Below, in pieces: positions 44,588-53,004 of a DNA stretch of 64,000 nucleotides. The DNA lies in contig JAIXWR010000021.1 of the NCBI GenBank assembly GCA_027491155.1, forward strand, positions 124,001-188,000, in the 5' to 3' direction. A program made the translations under genes and the position numbers. Position 1 is the stretch's first letter, and the number at the start of each line of letters is the position of its first letter. Under the pieces are notes generated by a model that saw nothing but the letters and a program-made list of their open reading frames with translations, ran no database searches and was not told the DNA's origin. This DNA comes from Verrucomicrobiaceae bacterium (GTDB lineage Bacteria; Verrucomicrobiota; Verrucomicrobiia; Verrucomicrobiales; Akkermansiaceae).

Positions 44588-45784
44588 TCACGCGTAGCTG
44601 TGCTCCGTCGCGATGCCCAGATCCTGTCTCCGCTTCGCGCGCTCCGCGGCGGCCTTGTCGGCGTAGCCGCTGGCGCGGTGGGCGAGCAGCGGGTCGGCGT
44701 CGAGGCCTTTCGAGGCACGCCAGGCGGCGATGGCGCCGGTGACGTCGGTGTTGAAGGCCTTCTTGAGGCAGAGTTCGGCGTCGACGATGTTGCCCTTCTT
44801 CTGCGCGGCGAGCAGCGCGTCGTGATCGACGAGCGCGGCCTTGGCGTAGAGTTCCTGGGCAGTGCACACGGTCTGGATCATCGCCTCGATCTTCGGCTTC
44901 AGGTTGTGCGACTGGTCGATCATGTACTCGATCTCCGGATACACGCCGCCGCGCTCCCAGGCGAAGAGGTGGATCTCGTGGAAGATGCGGAAAATCTGGT
45001 AGGGATCGATGGAGCCGAGCGTGAGGTCGTCGTCGGCGTAGCGGCGGTCGTTGAAGTGGAAGCCGCCGAGCATGTCCTCATCCAGCAGCCACGCGACGAT
45101 CTGCTCGATGTTCTGGGAAAGGTAGTGGTGGCCGGTGTCGACCAGCACCTTGGCCTGCGGGCCGGCTTTCTTCGCGGTGAGGAAGGACATGCCCCAGTCG
45201 GCGAGGTCGGTCTGGTAGAAGGCGGGCTCGAAGGGCTTGTATTCGACCAGCATCACCTGCTCCGGCGAAAGGTGGCCGTGGGCTTCCTTGAGCGCGGCCT
45301 CGAAGCGGTGCTTGCGGGCGCGGATGCTGTCCTGGCCGGGGTAGTTGGTGCCGTCGGCAAACCACAGCGAGACTGCCTTGCTGCCGGTCTGCTGGCCGAG
45401 CTTGATGCAGTCGATGATGTGGGCGAGCGCCTGGTCGCGGGCGGTTTCGAAGGGGCTGCCGACCGAGCCGAGCTTGTAGAGCTGGTCCTGGAAGACGTTC
45501 GGATTGATCGAGCCCATGCGGATGCCGAGCGCGCCGGCCTTGCGGGCGATGGCGGCGGGATCGCTGCCGGGGGCGAAGTCCCACAACACGTGCGTCGCGA
45601 CGGTGGGGCAGCAGCCGGTCAGGCGGTGAACGTGGGCGGCATCGGCGAGCTTGTCGTCGAGGTCAATGGCGGACGCCGGCTGGTGGAACTTGCCGAAACG
45701 GGTGCCCGTGTCCGCGTAGCCCCAGGAGGGAGTTTCGATGCGGAAGGAGTCGAGGGCGCGGTGGATGGTTTCCGGAGAGGGCAT
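44588..45784 (-). CDS. rhaI: L-rhamnose isomerase (RhaI type)
   Basis: A 398-residue TIM-barrel isomerase that interconverts L-rhamnose and L-rhamnulose. It resembles the Pseudomonas-type RhaI more than E. coli RhaA. Metal-binding residues appear in LVEYKPFEP (Glu), LVDTGHHYLS (Asp and His) and GGFHFNDRRYADDDL (His and Asp). The ATG at 45784 (MPSPETIHRALDSF) is chosen over an upstream frame. It is first in the leftward sugar operon. Rhamnulokinase, aldolase and regulator genes are not in the window, so the rest of the pathway must lie elsewhere. Confidence 0.88.
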   Translation of the reverse strand: MPSPETIHRALDSFRIETPSWGYADTGTRFGKFHQPASAIDLDDKLADAAHVHRLTGCCPTVATHVLWDFAPGSDPAAIARKAGALGIRMGSINPNVFQDQLYKLGSVGSPFETARDQALAHIIDCIKLGQQTGSKAVSLWFADGTNYPGQDSIRARKHRFEAALKEAHGHLSPEQVMLVEYKPFEPAFYQTDLADWGMSFLTAKKAGPQAKVLVDTGHHYLSQNIEQIVAWLLDEDMLGGFHFNDRRYADDDLTLGSIDPYQIFRIFHEIHLFAWERGGVYPEIEYMIDQSHNLKPKIEAMIQTVCTAQELYAKAALVDHDALLAAQKKGNIVDAELCLKKAFNTDVTGAIAAWRASKGLDADPLLAHRASGYADKAAAERAKRRQDLGIATEHSYA

Positions 45785-45885
45785 GGCAGGGAGCGGCGAG
45801 GAGGCCGCGGTGGGGGCGATTAAGAGAACGATTCTTATGAACACGCAAGCCTAGAGTGCGCCGGTGGCCTCCCCTGATCGGGTCA

Positions 45886-46779
45886 TCAAGGCTTTTCCGG
45901 TGCCTCCGGGCTTGCGGCTTGTTTTCTCAAAGCTTGGAAGCGGGACCGCATTTCGTCCGCGGTGCCGATGGTCAGGTGGATGGTGTAGTCGTGGACGAAG
46001 CCGGGCTTGATCTGCATGGTCTTGACCGGCGCGAAGTACGAGCAGCCGCCGCCTTTCGGGCCGGGCTGGCCTTTGTAGCGGTAGGTCGTGAGGTGCGTGG
46101 ACCCGGGGAAATGGACCCCCAGGCCGCGGCCGTCGGGACCGACGTAGCCGGCCCATTCCTCGGTGGCATTGCGCCCTTCGTTCGGCCAGCCGGGCTTTTC
46201 CTTCGCGAGCGGGGCCCCGGTCCACGGTTTGTCGCCTTTGTAGAAAACCATGTCTTCCAAGGCATAGTCGACGAAGACCGCGGGCAGTTCCTGATGGGCC
46301 GGCGGGTGTTCCTCGGTCCCGGAGTAGGTGAAGCGGAAGCGGATCTTCGCCACCTTGCCGTGGAGCGAAATCCACTCCTCCATGCGGCACTCCTCGATGT
46401 CCTGGCCGCCGGCCCAGTTCACCGGCACGCTTTTCACGTAGAGGCCGTTCTTCACCTCGCGGGTCTCCAACACGCGGGCCGGCTTGCCCTTGTAATCGCC
46501 GCCCTGCACCGGATTCCAGCGCCAGGGCTTTTTCACCCACAACGAGCCGTCGGGCTTGCCGTAGTAGGATTGCTGGATGAAGCGGCCGCGGTCGAAGTGG
46601 TTGAGCAGGTTGCGGTCGGCGGGGAGCTCGGAGAACCAGAAGATCGAGCCGCCGGAGCTGAGATCGACCCCGATCTTCACCTCGCCGTTGCTGACGAACT
46701 TCTCTTTTTCCTTCGCAGCGGGAGCAGGTTCGGCCGCGGCGAGGGGCAGGAGGGAAAGGGCGAACAGCAAGGATTTCAT
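45886..46779 (-). CDS. Secreted protein of unknown function, beta-rich
   Basis: A 297-residue exported protein with signal peptide MKSLLFALSLLPLAAA. The mature chain opens GEVKIGVDLSSGGSIFWFSELPADRNLLNHFDRGRFIQQSYYG, then WRWNPVQGGDYKGKPARV, and later GVHFPGSTHLTTYRYKG. This is a beta-sandwich-like pattern; a galactose-mutarotase-like or lyase-related fold is possible from the GGxI and HFDRGR segments, but I do not recognise the family. It sits 101 bp upstream of rhaI on the same strand, so a link to sugar use is plausible. ATG 46779 opens the signal peptide. Confidence 0.75.
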   Translation of the reverse strand: MKSLLFALSLLPLAAAEPAPAAKEKEKFVSNGEVKIGVDLSSGGSIFWFSELPADRNLLNHFDRGRFIQQSYYGKPDGSLWVKKPWRWNPVQGGDYKGKPARVLETREVKNGLYVKSVPVNWAGGQDIEECRMEEWISLHGKVAKIRFRFTYSGTEEHPPAHQELPAVFVDYALEDMVFYKGDKPWTGAPLAKEKPGWPNEGRNATEEWAGYVGPDGRGLGVHFPGSTHLTTYRYKGQPGPKGGGCSYFAPVKTMQIKPGFVHDYTIHLTIGTADEMRSRFQALRKQAASPEAPEKP

Positions 46780-46909
46780 CGGTGCCCGGGAACGGGCGGA
46801 AGCGGGGAGTCCTATCGTTCCGGCGACCGATCCCGTGAATCCGGGAGGGCTGTGGCCGTCCATGAAGCGCCAACTTGCCGTGGGGAAAGGGCTTTGCTAG
46901 CATCCGCCC

Positions 46910-47131
46910 GTGAGTCAGCCCGTCAAAGACCGTTCGAATTGGACGATCCGCAAATTCCAATCGCATGAAGAGCTGCGCTGCCAGCAGGTCAAGAACTGGC
47001 AAGCTCTCAGCGGTGCGAAGCGGCGCGAAGCGGCATGGGAGCTTGTCGTGGATTACTGGGTTGGAATGAAAGGCATGCACCCCGATGAACTCCGACTTCA
47101 GAGATCTGTTACGAAGCTTACACGAGTGTGA
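46910..47131 (+). CDS. Small partner gene of a nucleotidyltransferase-type pair (73 aa)
   Basis: A 73-residue protein with GTG start (SQPVKDRSNWTIRKFQSHEELRCQQVKNWQAL ... YWVGMKGMHPDELRLQRSVTKL). It has the layout of short proteins that lie directly upstream of, and overlap, a nucleotidyltransferase gene in many genomes (WTIRKF...EE...W..L...R......Y..KG......LQR). The downstream gene here is decayed to fragments, so this partner is probably left without function. The role of such pairs, toxin-antitoxin-like or otherwise, is not known from sequence. Confidence 0.65.
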   Translation: MSQPVKDRSNWTIRKFQSHEELRCQQVKNWQALSGAKRREAAWELVVDYWVGMKGMHPDELRLQRSVTKLTRV

Positions 47132-47221
47132 AGTGCGGTCGATCTGATCAAGGCGAAGAAGAAGGCCGGTAGGCCACAAGATCTCGCAGATCTTGACGAA
47201 CTCCGGCGGGCGGGTTCGTGA
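47085..47221 (+). pseudogene. Decayed nucleotidyltransferase gene with a large internal deletion
   Basis: ATG 47085 opens MNSDFRDLLRSLHECEVRS, the typical first residues of a nucleotidyltransferase of the DUF6036-like type. It overlaps the previous gene's stop, as in intact pairs, and then hits TGA at 47145. From 47138, in another frame, VDLIKAKKKAGRPQDLADLD (ending TGA 47221) matches the usual C-terminal end of that family. Everything between, probably more than 100 residues including the catalytic GGxAV...DxD region, is gone, so the gene cannot be functional. Confidence 0.7.
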
Positions 47222-47323
47222 GGGTCACGCAAGCCGCTTCAGGATCCGGCCTCGGGCGCCATTCCCATCCGCACTTTCAACACGTGCTGGTTCATCGGCC
47301 CGCCGCCCTTGCAGACCCAACGA

Positions 47324-48295
47324 TCACGGGACGAAGAGAATCTTGCCGTTCCGCGAACTGCCCGCCACCTGCTCCAGCGCCGCCTTGAAATCCTGCAGCG
47401 GATAAGTGGCGGCCACCGGTACCGAAAGCTCTCCGGATAGCATCAGCCCGGCGAGCCTGCCGTAAACCGCGTCGAGTTCCTCGCGCGGCGCGCTTTCGAT
47501 CCAGCGGGTGACCCACAGCCCCCGGATCTGGAGGTCCTTGAAGATGAGCTGGCCGTTCGGGACGGTCAGCGGCCGCCGGGACATCGCGCCGTAGGTGACG
47601 TGGATGCCGCCGGGGGCCAGCAGGTTCATCAGCCGCAGCGCGCTTTCGCCGCCGACGCCGTTGAAAGCGAGGTGAGGACGGTCCTTGCCAAGCAGGGTCT
47701 TCGCGCTCTCGACCGCACTGTCGTCGTCGGTCACCACCTCGTCCGCGCCGAGCGCGAGGAGTTCGTCGCGCAATTCCGCCCGACGTACGAGGTTCATCGT
47801 ACGAATTCCCAGCGTCCTCGCCACAACGATCACGCCGCGGCCGACCCCGGAGTTCGCCGCGTTCTGGACGATCCACGAGCCGGCCGGCGGCGTGCCGAAG
47901 GCGGTCAGCAGCCGCCACGCGGTCGCCGGGTTCACTTTCAGCATCGCGGCCTGCAGCGGATCGATCCCCGCCGGCAGCTTGAACAAGTGTTCCCCGGGCA
48001 AGCTCGCCTCGTCCGCCCAGGTTCCGGCGCGGCGCAGCAGGATGGCTCGCTCGCCGGGCTGGAAGTCCGGCGAGCGGCTTTCGACGACCTCGCCGCAGCC
48101 TTCGATGCCCGGCACGGCGGGCAGCTCCGGCTTCACGCCGTAGTTGCCCTCGATGAAATTCAGGTCGGCGGGATTCACCGGCGCGGCCAGGATCCGCAAG
48201 CGGACTTCACCGTCTAACAGATCGGCCGGCGGCAGTTCTTCCAGACGCAGGACCTCGGCCGGCTTGCCGCATTCGTGAAAGCGGAGCGCGTGCAT
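47324..48295 (-). CDS. Medium-chain reductase, trans-2-enoyl reductase (MECR/Etr1)-like
   Basis: A 323-residue zinc-free member of the medium-chain dehydrogenase/reductase family. The N-terminal part has APVNPADLNFIEGNYGVKPELPAVPG, the pattern of 2-enoyl thioester reductases (MECR/Etr1), and the NADPH fold has the loop NAANSGVGRGVIV with LVRRAELRDELLALGADEV. Enoyl thioester reduction is likely; quinone reduction is the alternative. It lies 4 bases after the glutamate dehydrogenase stop on the same strand, so the two are one operon. Confidence 0.85.
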   Translation of the reverse strand: MHALRFHECGKPAEVLRLEELPPADLLDGEVRLRILAAPVNPADLNFIEGNYGVKPELPAVPGIEGCGEVVESRSPDFQPGERAILLRRAGTWADEASLPGEHLFKLPAGIDPLQAAMLKVNPATAWRLLTAFGTPPAGSWIVQNAANSGVGRGVIVVARTLGIRTMNLVRRAELRDELLALGADEVVTDDDSAVESAKTLLGKDRPHLAFNGVGGESALRLMNLLAPGGIHVTYGAMSRRPLTVPNGQLIFKDLQIRGLWVTRWIESAPREELDAVYGRLAGLMLSGELSVPVAATYPLQDFKAALEQVAGSSRNGKILFVP

Positions 48296-48299
48296 GGCT

Positions 48300-49562
48300 T
48301 CAGGGGAACATCCCGCGCTGCGCCTTGGCATCGGCCACGGTCTTGATGGCGAGGGCCTGGGCGGCCATGCGGTGCGGGAGCTTGTGGCGCTCGGCAAAGG
48401 CCAGCACGCGGGCGAAGGCGCCTTCGAGCATGGTGTCGAGCTTTGTCAGCACCTCGCGCTCGGTCCACTGGAAGCGCTGGAGATTCTGCACCCACTCGAA
48501 GTAGGAAACCGTCACGCCGCCGGCGTTGCAGAGGATGTCGGGGATGACGAAGATGTCGCCGCGGGCGTTGAGGATGGCGTCAGCCTCGGGCGTGGTCGGG
48601 CCGTTGGCGCCTTCGGCGAGGACCTTGCATTTCAAATGCGGCGCGTTGTCGGCGGTGATCACCATGTCGGTGGCGGCGGGGACGAGGATGTCGCAGGGCT
48701 GGCACAGCAGGGCCGCGGGATCGATCGGCTCCGCTTCCGGGAAGCCCTGGATGCCGCCGTGGGCCGCGACGTGGTCGCGCAGCTTGCGGGTGTCGATCCC
48801 GCCGGCATTCCAGATCGCGCCGCCGACGTCGGAGACGCCGGTGATCTTCACGCCGGAATTCGAGAGGCCGTAGGCGGCGTGCGCGCCGACATTGCCGAAG
48901 CCCTGGATCACCGCGGTGGCGGAGGTGAGGGTGATGCCGAGCTTGTTGAGGGCGCGGCAGGCGAGGAATGCCACGCCGTGGCCGGTGGCCTGGGTGCGGC
49001 CGGCGGAGCCTTGGAGACCGATCGGCTTGCCGGTAACGATGCCAGGCACCAGCCGGCCGGCGTGGCTTGAGTAGGTGTCGACCATCCATGCCATCGTCTG
49101 CTCGTTGGTTCCCATGTCGGGCGCCATCACGTCGATGTCGGGGCCGATGAAAGGGATCATTTCCATCGTGTAGCGGCGGGTCATCCTCTCCAGTTCGCCA
49201 GGGCTCATGGTCCGCGGATCGCAGGCGATGCCGCCCTTGCCGCCGCCGTAGGGGAGGTCCATCAGCGCGCACTTCCAGTTCATCCACATCGCCAGCGCGG
49301 CGACCTCGCCGAGATCGACGCGCGGGTGGTAGCGCAGGCCGCCCTTGACCGGCCCGCGGGTCAGGTGGTGCTGCACGCGGTGGCCGAAATAGACTTTCGT
49401 GGAGCCGTCGTCGTGGCGGATCGGCACGGTGACGGTGATCAGGCGCTTCGGCCACTTGCAGCGCTCGCGCAGGGCAAGGTCGAGGCCGAGGAAATCCGCC
49501 ACGCCGTCGAACTGGGTGGCCGCCATGGCGAACACGGGATTTCGCAGGAGTTCATCGCGCAT
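48300..49562 (-). CDS. gdhA: Glu/Leu/Phe/Val-type dehydrogenase (glutamate dehydrogenase)
   Basis: A 420-residue amino-acid dehydrogenase. Seen: GGGKGGIACDPRTMS with the catalytic lysine region, NWKCALMDLPYGG, the Rossmann GFGNVGAHAA loop and LAEGANGPTTPEAD. Length and order match hexameric glutamate dehydrogenases, which reversibly convert glutamate to 2-oxoglutarate and ammonia. NAD versus NADP cannot be told safely. It is followed after 4 bases by the reductase gene on the same strand. Confidence 0.94.
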   Translation of the reverse strand: MRDELLRNPVFAMAATQFDGVADFLGLDLALRERCKWPKRLITVTVPIRHDDGSTKVYFGHRVQHHLTRGPVKGGLRYHPRVDLGEVAALAMWMNWKCALMDLPYGGGKGGIACDPRTMSPGELERMTRRYTMEMIPFIGPDIDVMAPDMGTNEQTMAWMVDTYSSHAGRLVPGIVTGKPIGLQGSAGRTQATGHGVAFLACRALNKLGITLTSATAVIQGFGNVGAHAAYGLSNSGVKITGVSDVGGAIWNAGGIDTRKLRDHVAAHGGIQGFPEAEPIDPAALLCQPCDILVPAATDMVITADNAPHLKCKVLAEGANGPTTPEADAILNARGDIFVIPDILCNAGGVTVSYFEWVQNLQRFQWTEREVLTKLDTMLEGAFARVLAFAERHKLPHRMAAQALAIKTVADAKAQRGMFP

Positions 49563-49646
49563 GGTTCCCTTCTAACTGGAGATCGCGGGATGCCAATCCT
49601 TCTCCGCGGAGCACGGAGCGAATCATAGGACCGTCTGAATGAGGGC

Positions 49647-49722
49647 AACCGCCAAGACGCCAAGTTCGCCAAGTTTGAAAGAATCCCATGCCTTTCTTGG
49701 AGAACTTGACGTCTTGGCGGTT
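49647..49722. repeat. AACCGCCAAGACG inverted repeat
   Basis: Arms 49647-49667 and 49702-49722 pair at 20 of 21 positions around a 34-base loop; the outer end reads AACCGCCAAGACG(C/T)CAAGTTC. It lies in the 215-bp gap between the glutamate dehydrogenase and the fused glycosyltransferase gene, which diverge. Confidence 0.8.
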
Positions 49723-49777
49723 CCCATTTTCCGCTTGAGGCTTGGAAGTTCGGGCAGGGCGCCTAGCCTTTGCCTCG

Positions 49778-51841
49778 ATGGAGCCGCTGAGCGTCGATGG
49801 GAAATTCTTCCGGTCCGGGGGAAGCCGCGTCGATCTGCGGGCGGTTACCTACGGCCCTTTTCCGAGCGGCTGGCCGGCGGATTTCACGGCGGACTTCCAA
49901 AGAATTGCCGCGGCCGGGTTCAACGCGCTGCGGCTTTATGAAATGCCTCCGCGCCGCTTGCTCGATGCCGCCCTCGTCCGCGGTTTGCATGTCTTCGGCG
50001 GCCTTCGTTGGCCGCAAGCGGTCGATTTCCTGAAGGACGACCGCATTCTTTCCGCCGCGGGAGTCACGCTTGCCGAGGCCATTCGCGAAGTGGAAGGCCA
50101 TCCGGCGCTGGCCGGGGTCTTCGTCGCGAACGAGGTGCCCGCCGACCTGGTCCGCTGGATGGGGCCGGTGCGGGTTCGGCACGCGATCGAGGGACTGATC
50201 TCGCTCGGCAAGGAGCTGTGCCCCGGCCTTTTGTGGTGCTACGCCAATTACCCGAGCACCGAGTACCTGGAGCCCGAGAACGCCGACTTCACCGCTTTCA
50301 ACGTGTATCTGGAAGAAGAGTCGTCCTTCCGCAAATACCTGCGGCGGCTTCATCACATCGCCGGCGACCGGCCGCTGATGGTCTCGGAGTTGGGTCTCGA
50401 TTCCCGGCGCAACGGCACCGCGAAGCAGTCGGAAGTCCTGGCCTGGGCGATCCGCGCCGCCCGCGACGAAGGCGCGGCCGGGATGACGGTTTATGCCTGG
50501 AGCGACCGCTGGTGGAACGCCGGGATGGAAGTGCCCGACTGGGACTTCGGCCTGACGGATCGCGACGGCCGCGACAAGCCGGCGCTGGCCGCGGTGAAGG
50601 AGGCCCTCTCGTTGATCCCGGCACCGCGTTCCGATCTCCGGATCTCGGTGATCGTCTGCACCCGGAACGGCGCGGCGCGGATCGGGGCCTGCCTGCGGGC
50701 ACTGGCGGGGCAAAGCCTGCCGCCCCGCGAAGTCATCGTGGTCGACGACGGCTCGACCGATGGAACCGGAGATCTGGTGGCGGCGCGCTTTCCCGATGTC
50801 CGGCTGCTGCGGGTGGAAGCGGGCGGCCTGAGCGCGGCGCGCAATGCCGGGGCGGAGCTGGCGACCGGCGAATTCCTCGCTTTCACCGACGACGACTGCG
50901 AACCCGACCGCGACTGGCTGGCCGGGCTGGCGCTGGCCTTTGAAAAGGGCTGCGACGCGGCAGGCGGGCCGAACCTGCCGCCGCCGGCCCGGGATGCCGC
51001 GGAGGCGATCGTCGCCGCCGCACCGGGCGCGCCGAGCCACGTGATGCTGGACGACACGGAGGCCGAGCACTTGCCCGGCTGCAACCTGGCAGTACGACGC
51101 ACGTCGTACTTCGCGGCCGGCGGCTTCGATCCGGTCTTCACCATGGCGGGGGACGACGTCGATTTCTGCTGGCGGCTGCGGGACCGCGGATTCCGCATGG
51201 GCTTCGCGCCGACCGCCTTCGTCTGGCATCACCGGCGGCCGTCCTTGCGCGGCTACCTGAGGCAACAGATCGGCTACGGCAAGGCGGAGGCGCTCTTGAT
51301 CGCCAAGCACCCGCAGCGCTTCACCGCGGCGGGCGACGCGCGGTGGGATGGCGTCGTCTATTCCGGCGGACCGGTCCGGGCGGTGGAAGGATCGATCCTC
51401 TACCACGGCGCGATGGGACAAGCCGGCTACCAGAGCGTGACCGACCGGATGCAGCCGCTGCGGCCGCTCGATCCGCGCTTCGACACGCCGGCTTCCCGCT
51501 GCCGGCTCGCGCTCCTCCGCTGGCTGCAACCGCGGATCAGATCGTGGCATCGCTGCGGGAAATGGCGTGCACCGGCCAAGCCGCGGCGGGGCACGGACAT
51601 GGCGGCGGCGGATGCAGAGTTCCGCCTTTGGTCGGAGGAAGGAAAGACCCGCCTCGATTATCTCCGGGAGTTGCTTGCGGCGGGCTGGACACCGGGCGGC
51701 CCCAGCGATCCGTGGGATGTCGAGAAGGACGGCACGCGCTTGCTGCTGGCAACCGAGCGGGGCGACGGGACCGGCGCGATGACGCTGGTGCGAGCGTGGG
51801 GCGAAGCGCGGGCCGCGGAGGAACTCTTGCGGCCGGGCTGA
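49778..51841 (+). CDS. Fusion of a glycosidase-like TIM-barrel domain and a family 2 glycosyltransferase
   Basis: A 687-residue protein. Residues 1 to about 285 look like a GH2/GH5-type TIM barrel: GFNALRLYEMPP, NE at 118-119 in FVANEVPAD (acid/base), and E204 in LMVSELGLD (possible nucleophile). From about 287 a GT-A domain follows: RISVIVCTRNGAARIGACL, DDGSTDGT (323-330), and the DxD-like TDDDCEPD (370-377) for metal and sugar-nucleotide binding, with an EDD/W-type acceptor loop later. No signal peptide or membrane helices are evident. It would act on a glycan in one chain of make-and-trim steps, but donor and acceptor are unknown. It is followed after 19 bp by queA. Confidence 0.85.
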   Translation: MEPLSVDGKFFRSGGSRVDLRAVTYGPFPSGWPADFTADFQRIAAAGFNALRLYEMPPRRLLDAALVRGLHVFGGLRWPQAVDFLKDDRILSAAGVTLAEAIREVEGHPALAGVFVANEVPADLVRWMGPVRVRHAIEGLISLGKELCPGLLWCYANYPSTEYLEPENADFTAFNVYLEEESSFRKYLRRLHHIAGDRPLMVSELGLDSRRNGTAKQSEVLAWAIRAARDEGAAGMTVYAWSDRWWNAGMEVPDWDFGLTDRDGRDKPALAAVKEALSLIPAPRSDLRISVIVCTRNGAARIGACLRALAGQSLPPREVIVVDDGSTDGTGDLVAARFPDVRLLRVEAGGLSAARNAGAELATGEFLAFTDDDCEPDRDWLAGLALAFEKGCDAAGGPNLPPPARDAAEAIVAAAPGAPSHVMLDDTEAEHLPGCNLAVRRTSYFAAGGFDPVFTMAGDDVDFCWRLRDRGFRMGFAPTAFVWHHRRPSLRGYLRQQIGYGKAEALLIAKHPQRFTAAGDARWDGVVYSGGPVRAVEGSILYHGAMGQAGYQSVTDRMQPLRPLDPRFDTPASRCRLALLRWLQPRIRSWHRCGKWRAPAKPRRGTDMAAADAEFRLWSEEGKTRLDYLRELLAAGWTPGGPSDPWDVEKDGTRLLLATERGDGTGAMTLVRAWGEARAAEELLRPG

Positions 51842-51860
51842 GCCGCGGTTACAGCCGGGC

Positions 51861-52853
51861 ATGGGTTTGCGGACGAGCGATTTCCACTACGAGCTGCCGG
51901 AGGAACTGATCGCCTCGCGGCCGCTTCCGGAACGCGCGGCGTCGCGGATGCTGGTGGTGCACCGGGACACGGGCAAGATCGAGCACCGGATGTTCCGCGA
52001 TTTCCCGGAATACGTCCGGCCGGACGACCTGCTGGTGCTCAACGACACCAAGGTCATCCCGGCGCGGGTGTTTTCGGACGACGGCAAGATCGAGTTGCTC
52101 TGCCTGGACCGGCTTTCGCCCCTCGAATGGCGCTGCCTCGTCAAGCCGGGGCGCAAGATGCGCGAGGGCAAGAGCGTGACGGTCGGCGGAACCACCGGAA
52201 CGGTCGTGGAAGTCTTCAACAACGGCGACCGCTTGATCCGCTGGGAAGCTCCGGTCGACTTGGACACGCACGGCCACCTGGCGCTGCCGCATTACATGGG
52301 CCGCGGCGACGAGCTGGCCGACAAGGATCGATACCAGACGGTCTATGCCCGCGAGGAAGGGGCGATCGCCGCGCCGACGGCCGGGCTGCATTTCACGCCG
52401 GAGATGTTGGAGAAACTGCCGCACGATTTCCTGACCCTGCACGTCGGCGTCGGGACCTTCCGGCCGGTGCAGGTGGACACGCCGGAGGAGCACGTGATGC
52501 ACTCCGAGCGCTACCGGCTGACGGAAGCGACGGCGAAGCGGGTCAATGCCGCGGGCCGGACGATCGCGGTGGGGACGACGGTGACGCGCGTGCTGGAGCA
52601 CCTCGGAAAGCAAGGCGGCGGCAAGCGGCTGTTAGAAGAGGATCAACAGGGTGAAACCGACATCTTCATCTATCCGCCGCACGAGTTCCGCGTGATCGGC
52701 GGGCTGCTGACAAATTTCCACCTGCCGGAAAGCACGCTGATCATGCTCGTCAGCGCCTTCGCCGGGCGGGAGCTGGTGTTGGAGGCCTACCGCGAGGCGG
52801 TGCGGGAGCGCTACCGCTTCTACAGCTACGGCGACTGCATGCTGCTGGTTTAA
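51861..52853 (+). CDS. queA: tRNA preQ1(34) S-adenosylmethionine ribosyltransferase-isomerase
   Basis: A 330-residue enzyme that transfers and rearranges the ribosyl part of SAM onto preQ1 at tRNA position 34 in queuosine synthesis. Seen: FHYELPEELIASRPL, the MLVVHRDTG and DDLLVLNDTKVIPARV segments, and later AAPTAGLHFTPEM and GGLLTNFHLPESTLIMLVSA. Length and order are normal. It lies after the fused glycosyltransferase gene on the same strand, with 19 bp between. Confidence 0.97.
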   Translation: MGLRTSDFHYELPEELIASRPLPERAASRMLVVHRDTGKIEHRMFRDFPEYVRPDDLLVLNDTKVIPARVFSDDGKIELLCLDRLSPLEWRCLVKPGRKMREGKSVTVGGTTGTVVEVFNNGDRLIRWEAPVDLDTHGHLALPHYMGRGDELADKDRYQTVYAREEGAIAAPTAGLHFTPEMLEKLPHDFLTLHVGVGTFRPVQVDTPEEHVMHSERYRLTEATAKRVNAAGRTIAVGTTVTRVLEHLGKQGGGKRLLEEDQQGETDIFIYPPHEFRVIGGLLTNFHLPESTLIMLVSAFAGRELVLEAYREAVRERYRFYSYGDCMLLV

Positions 52854-53004
52854 TGCGCTTGCCATGGCGCGACCATGCCTGTTTCCTCCGCCTGCTGTCA
52901 GGGGCCGTGGAGGTTCGGCAAGCGAACCCCGCCAGGACGTAACTGTAGCAACGGCAGTTTGTCCGGATTTGCCGCGGATTCCCTGGCAGCACTTCTTTCC
53001 CCGC

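Noticed and set aside
47239-47295. An 18-residue leftward frame (MNQHVLKVRMGMAPEAGS) between the nucleotidyltransferase remnant and the reductase gene
   Set aside because: Too short to support as a gene; it may be the tail of a lost gene, but nothing recognisable remains.
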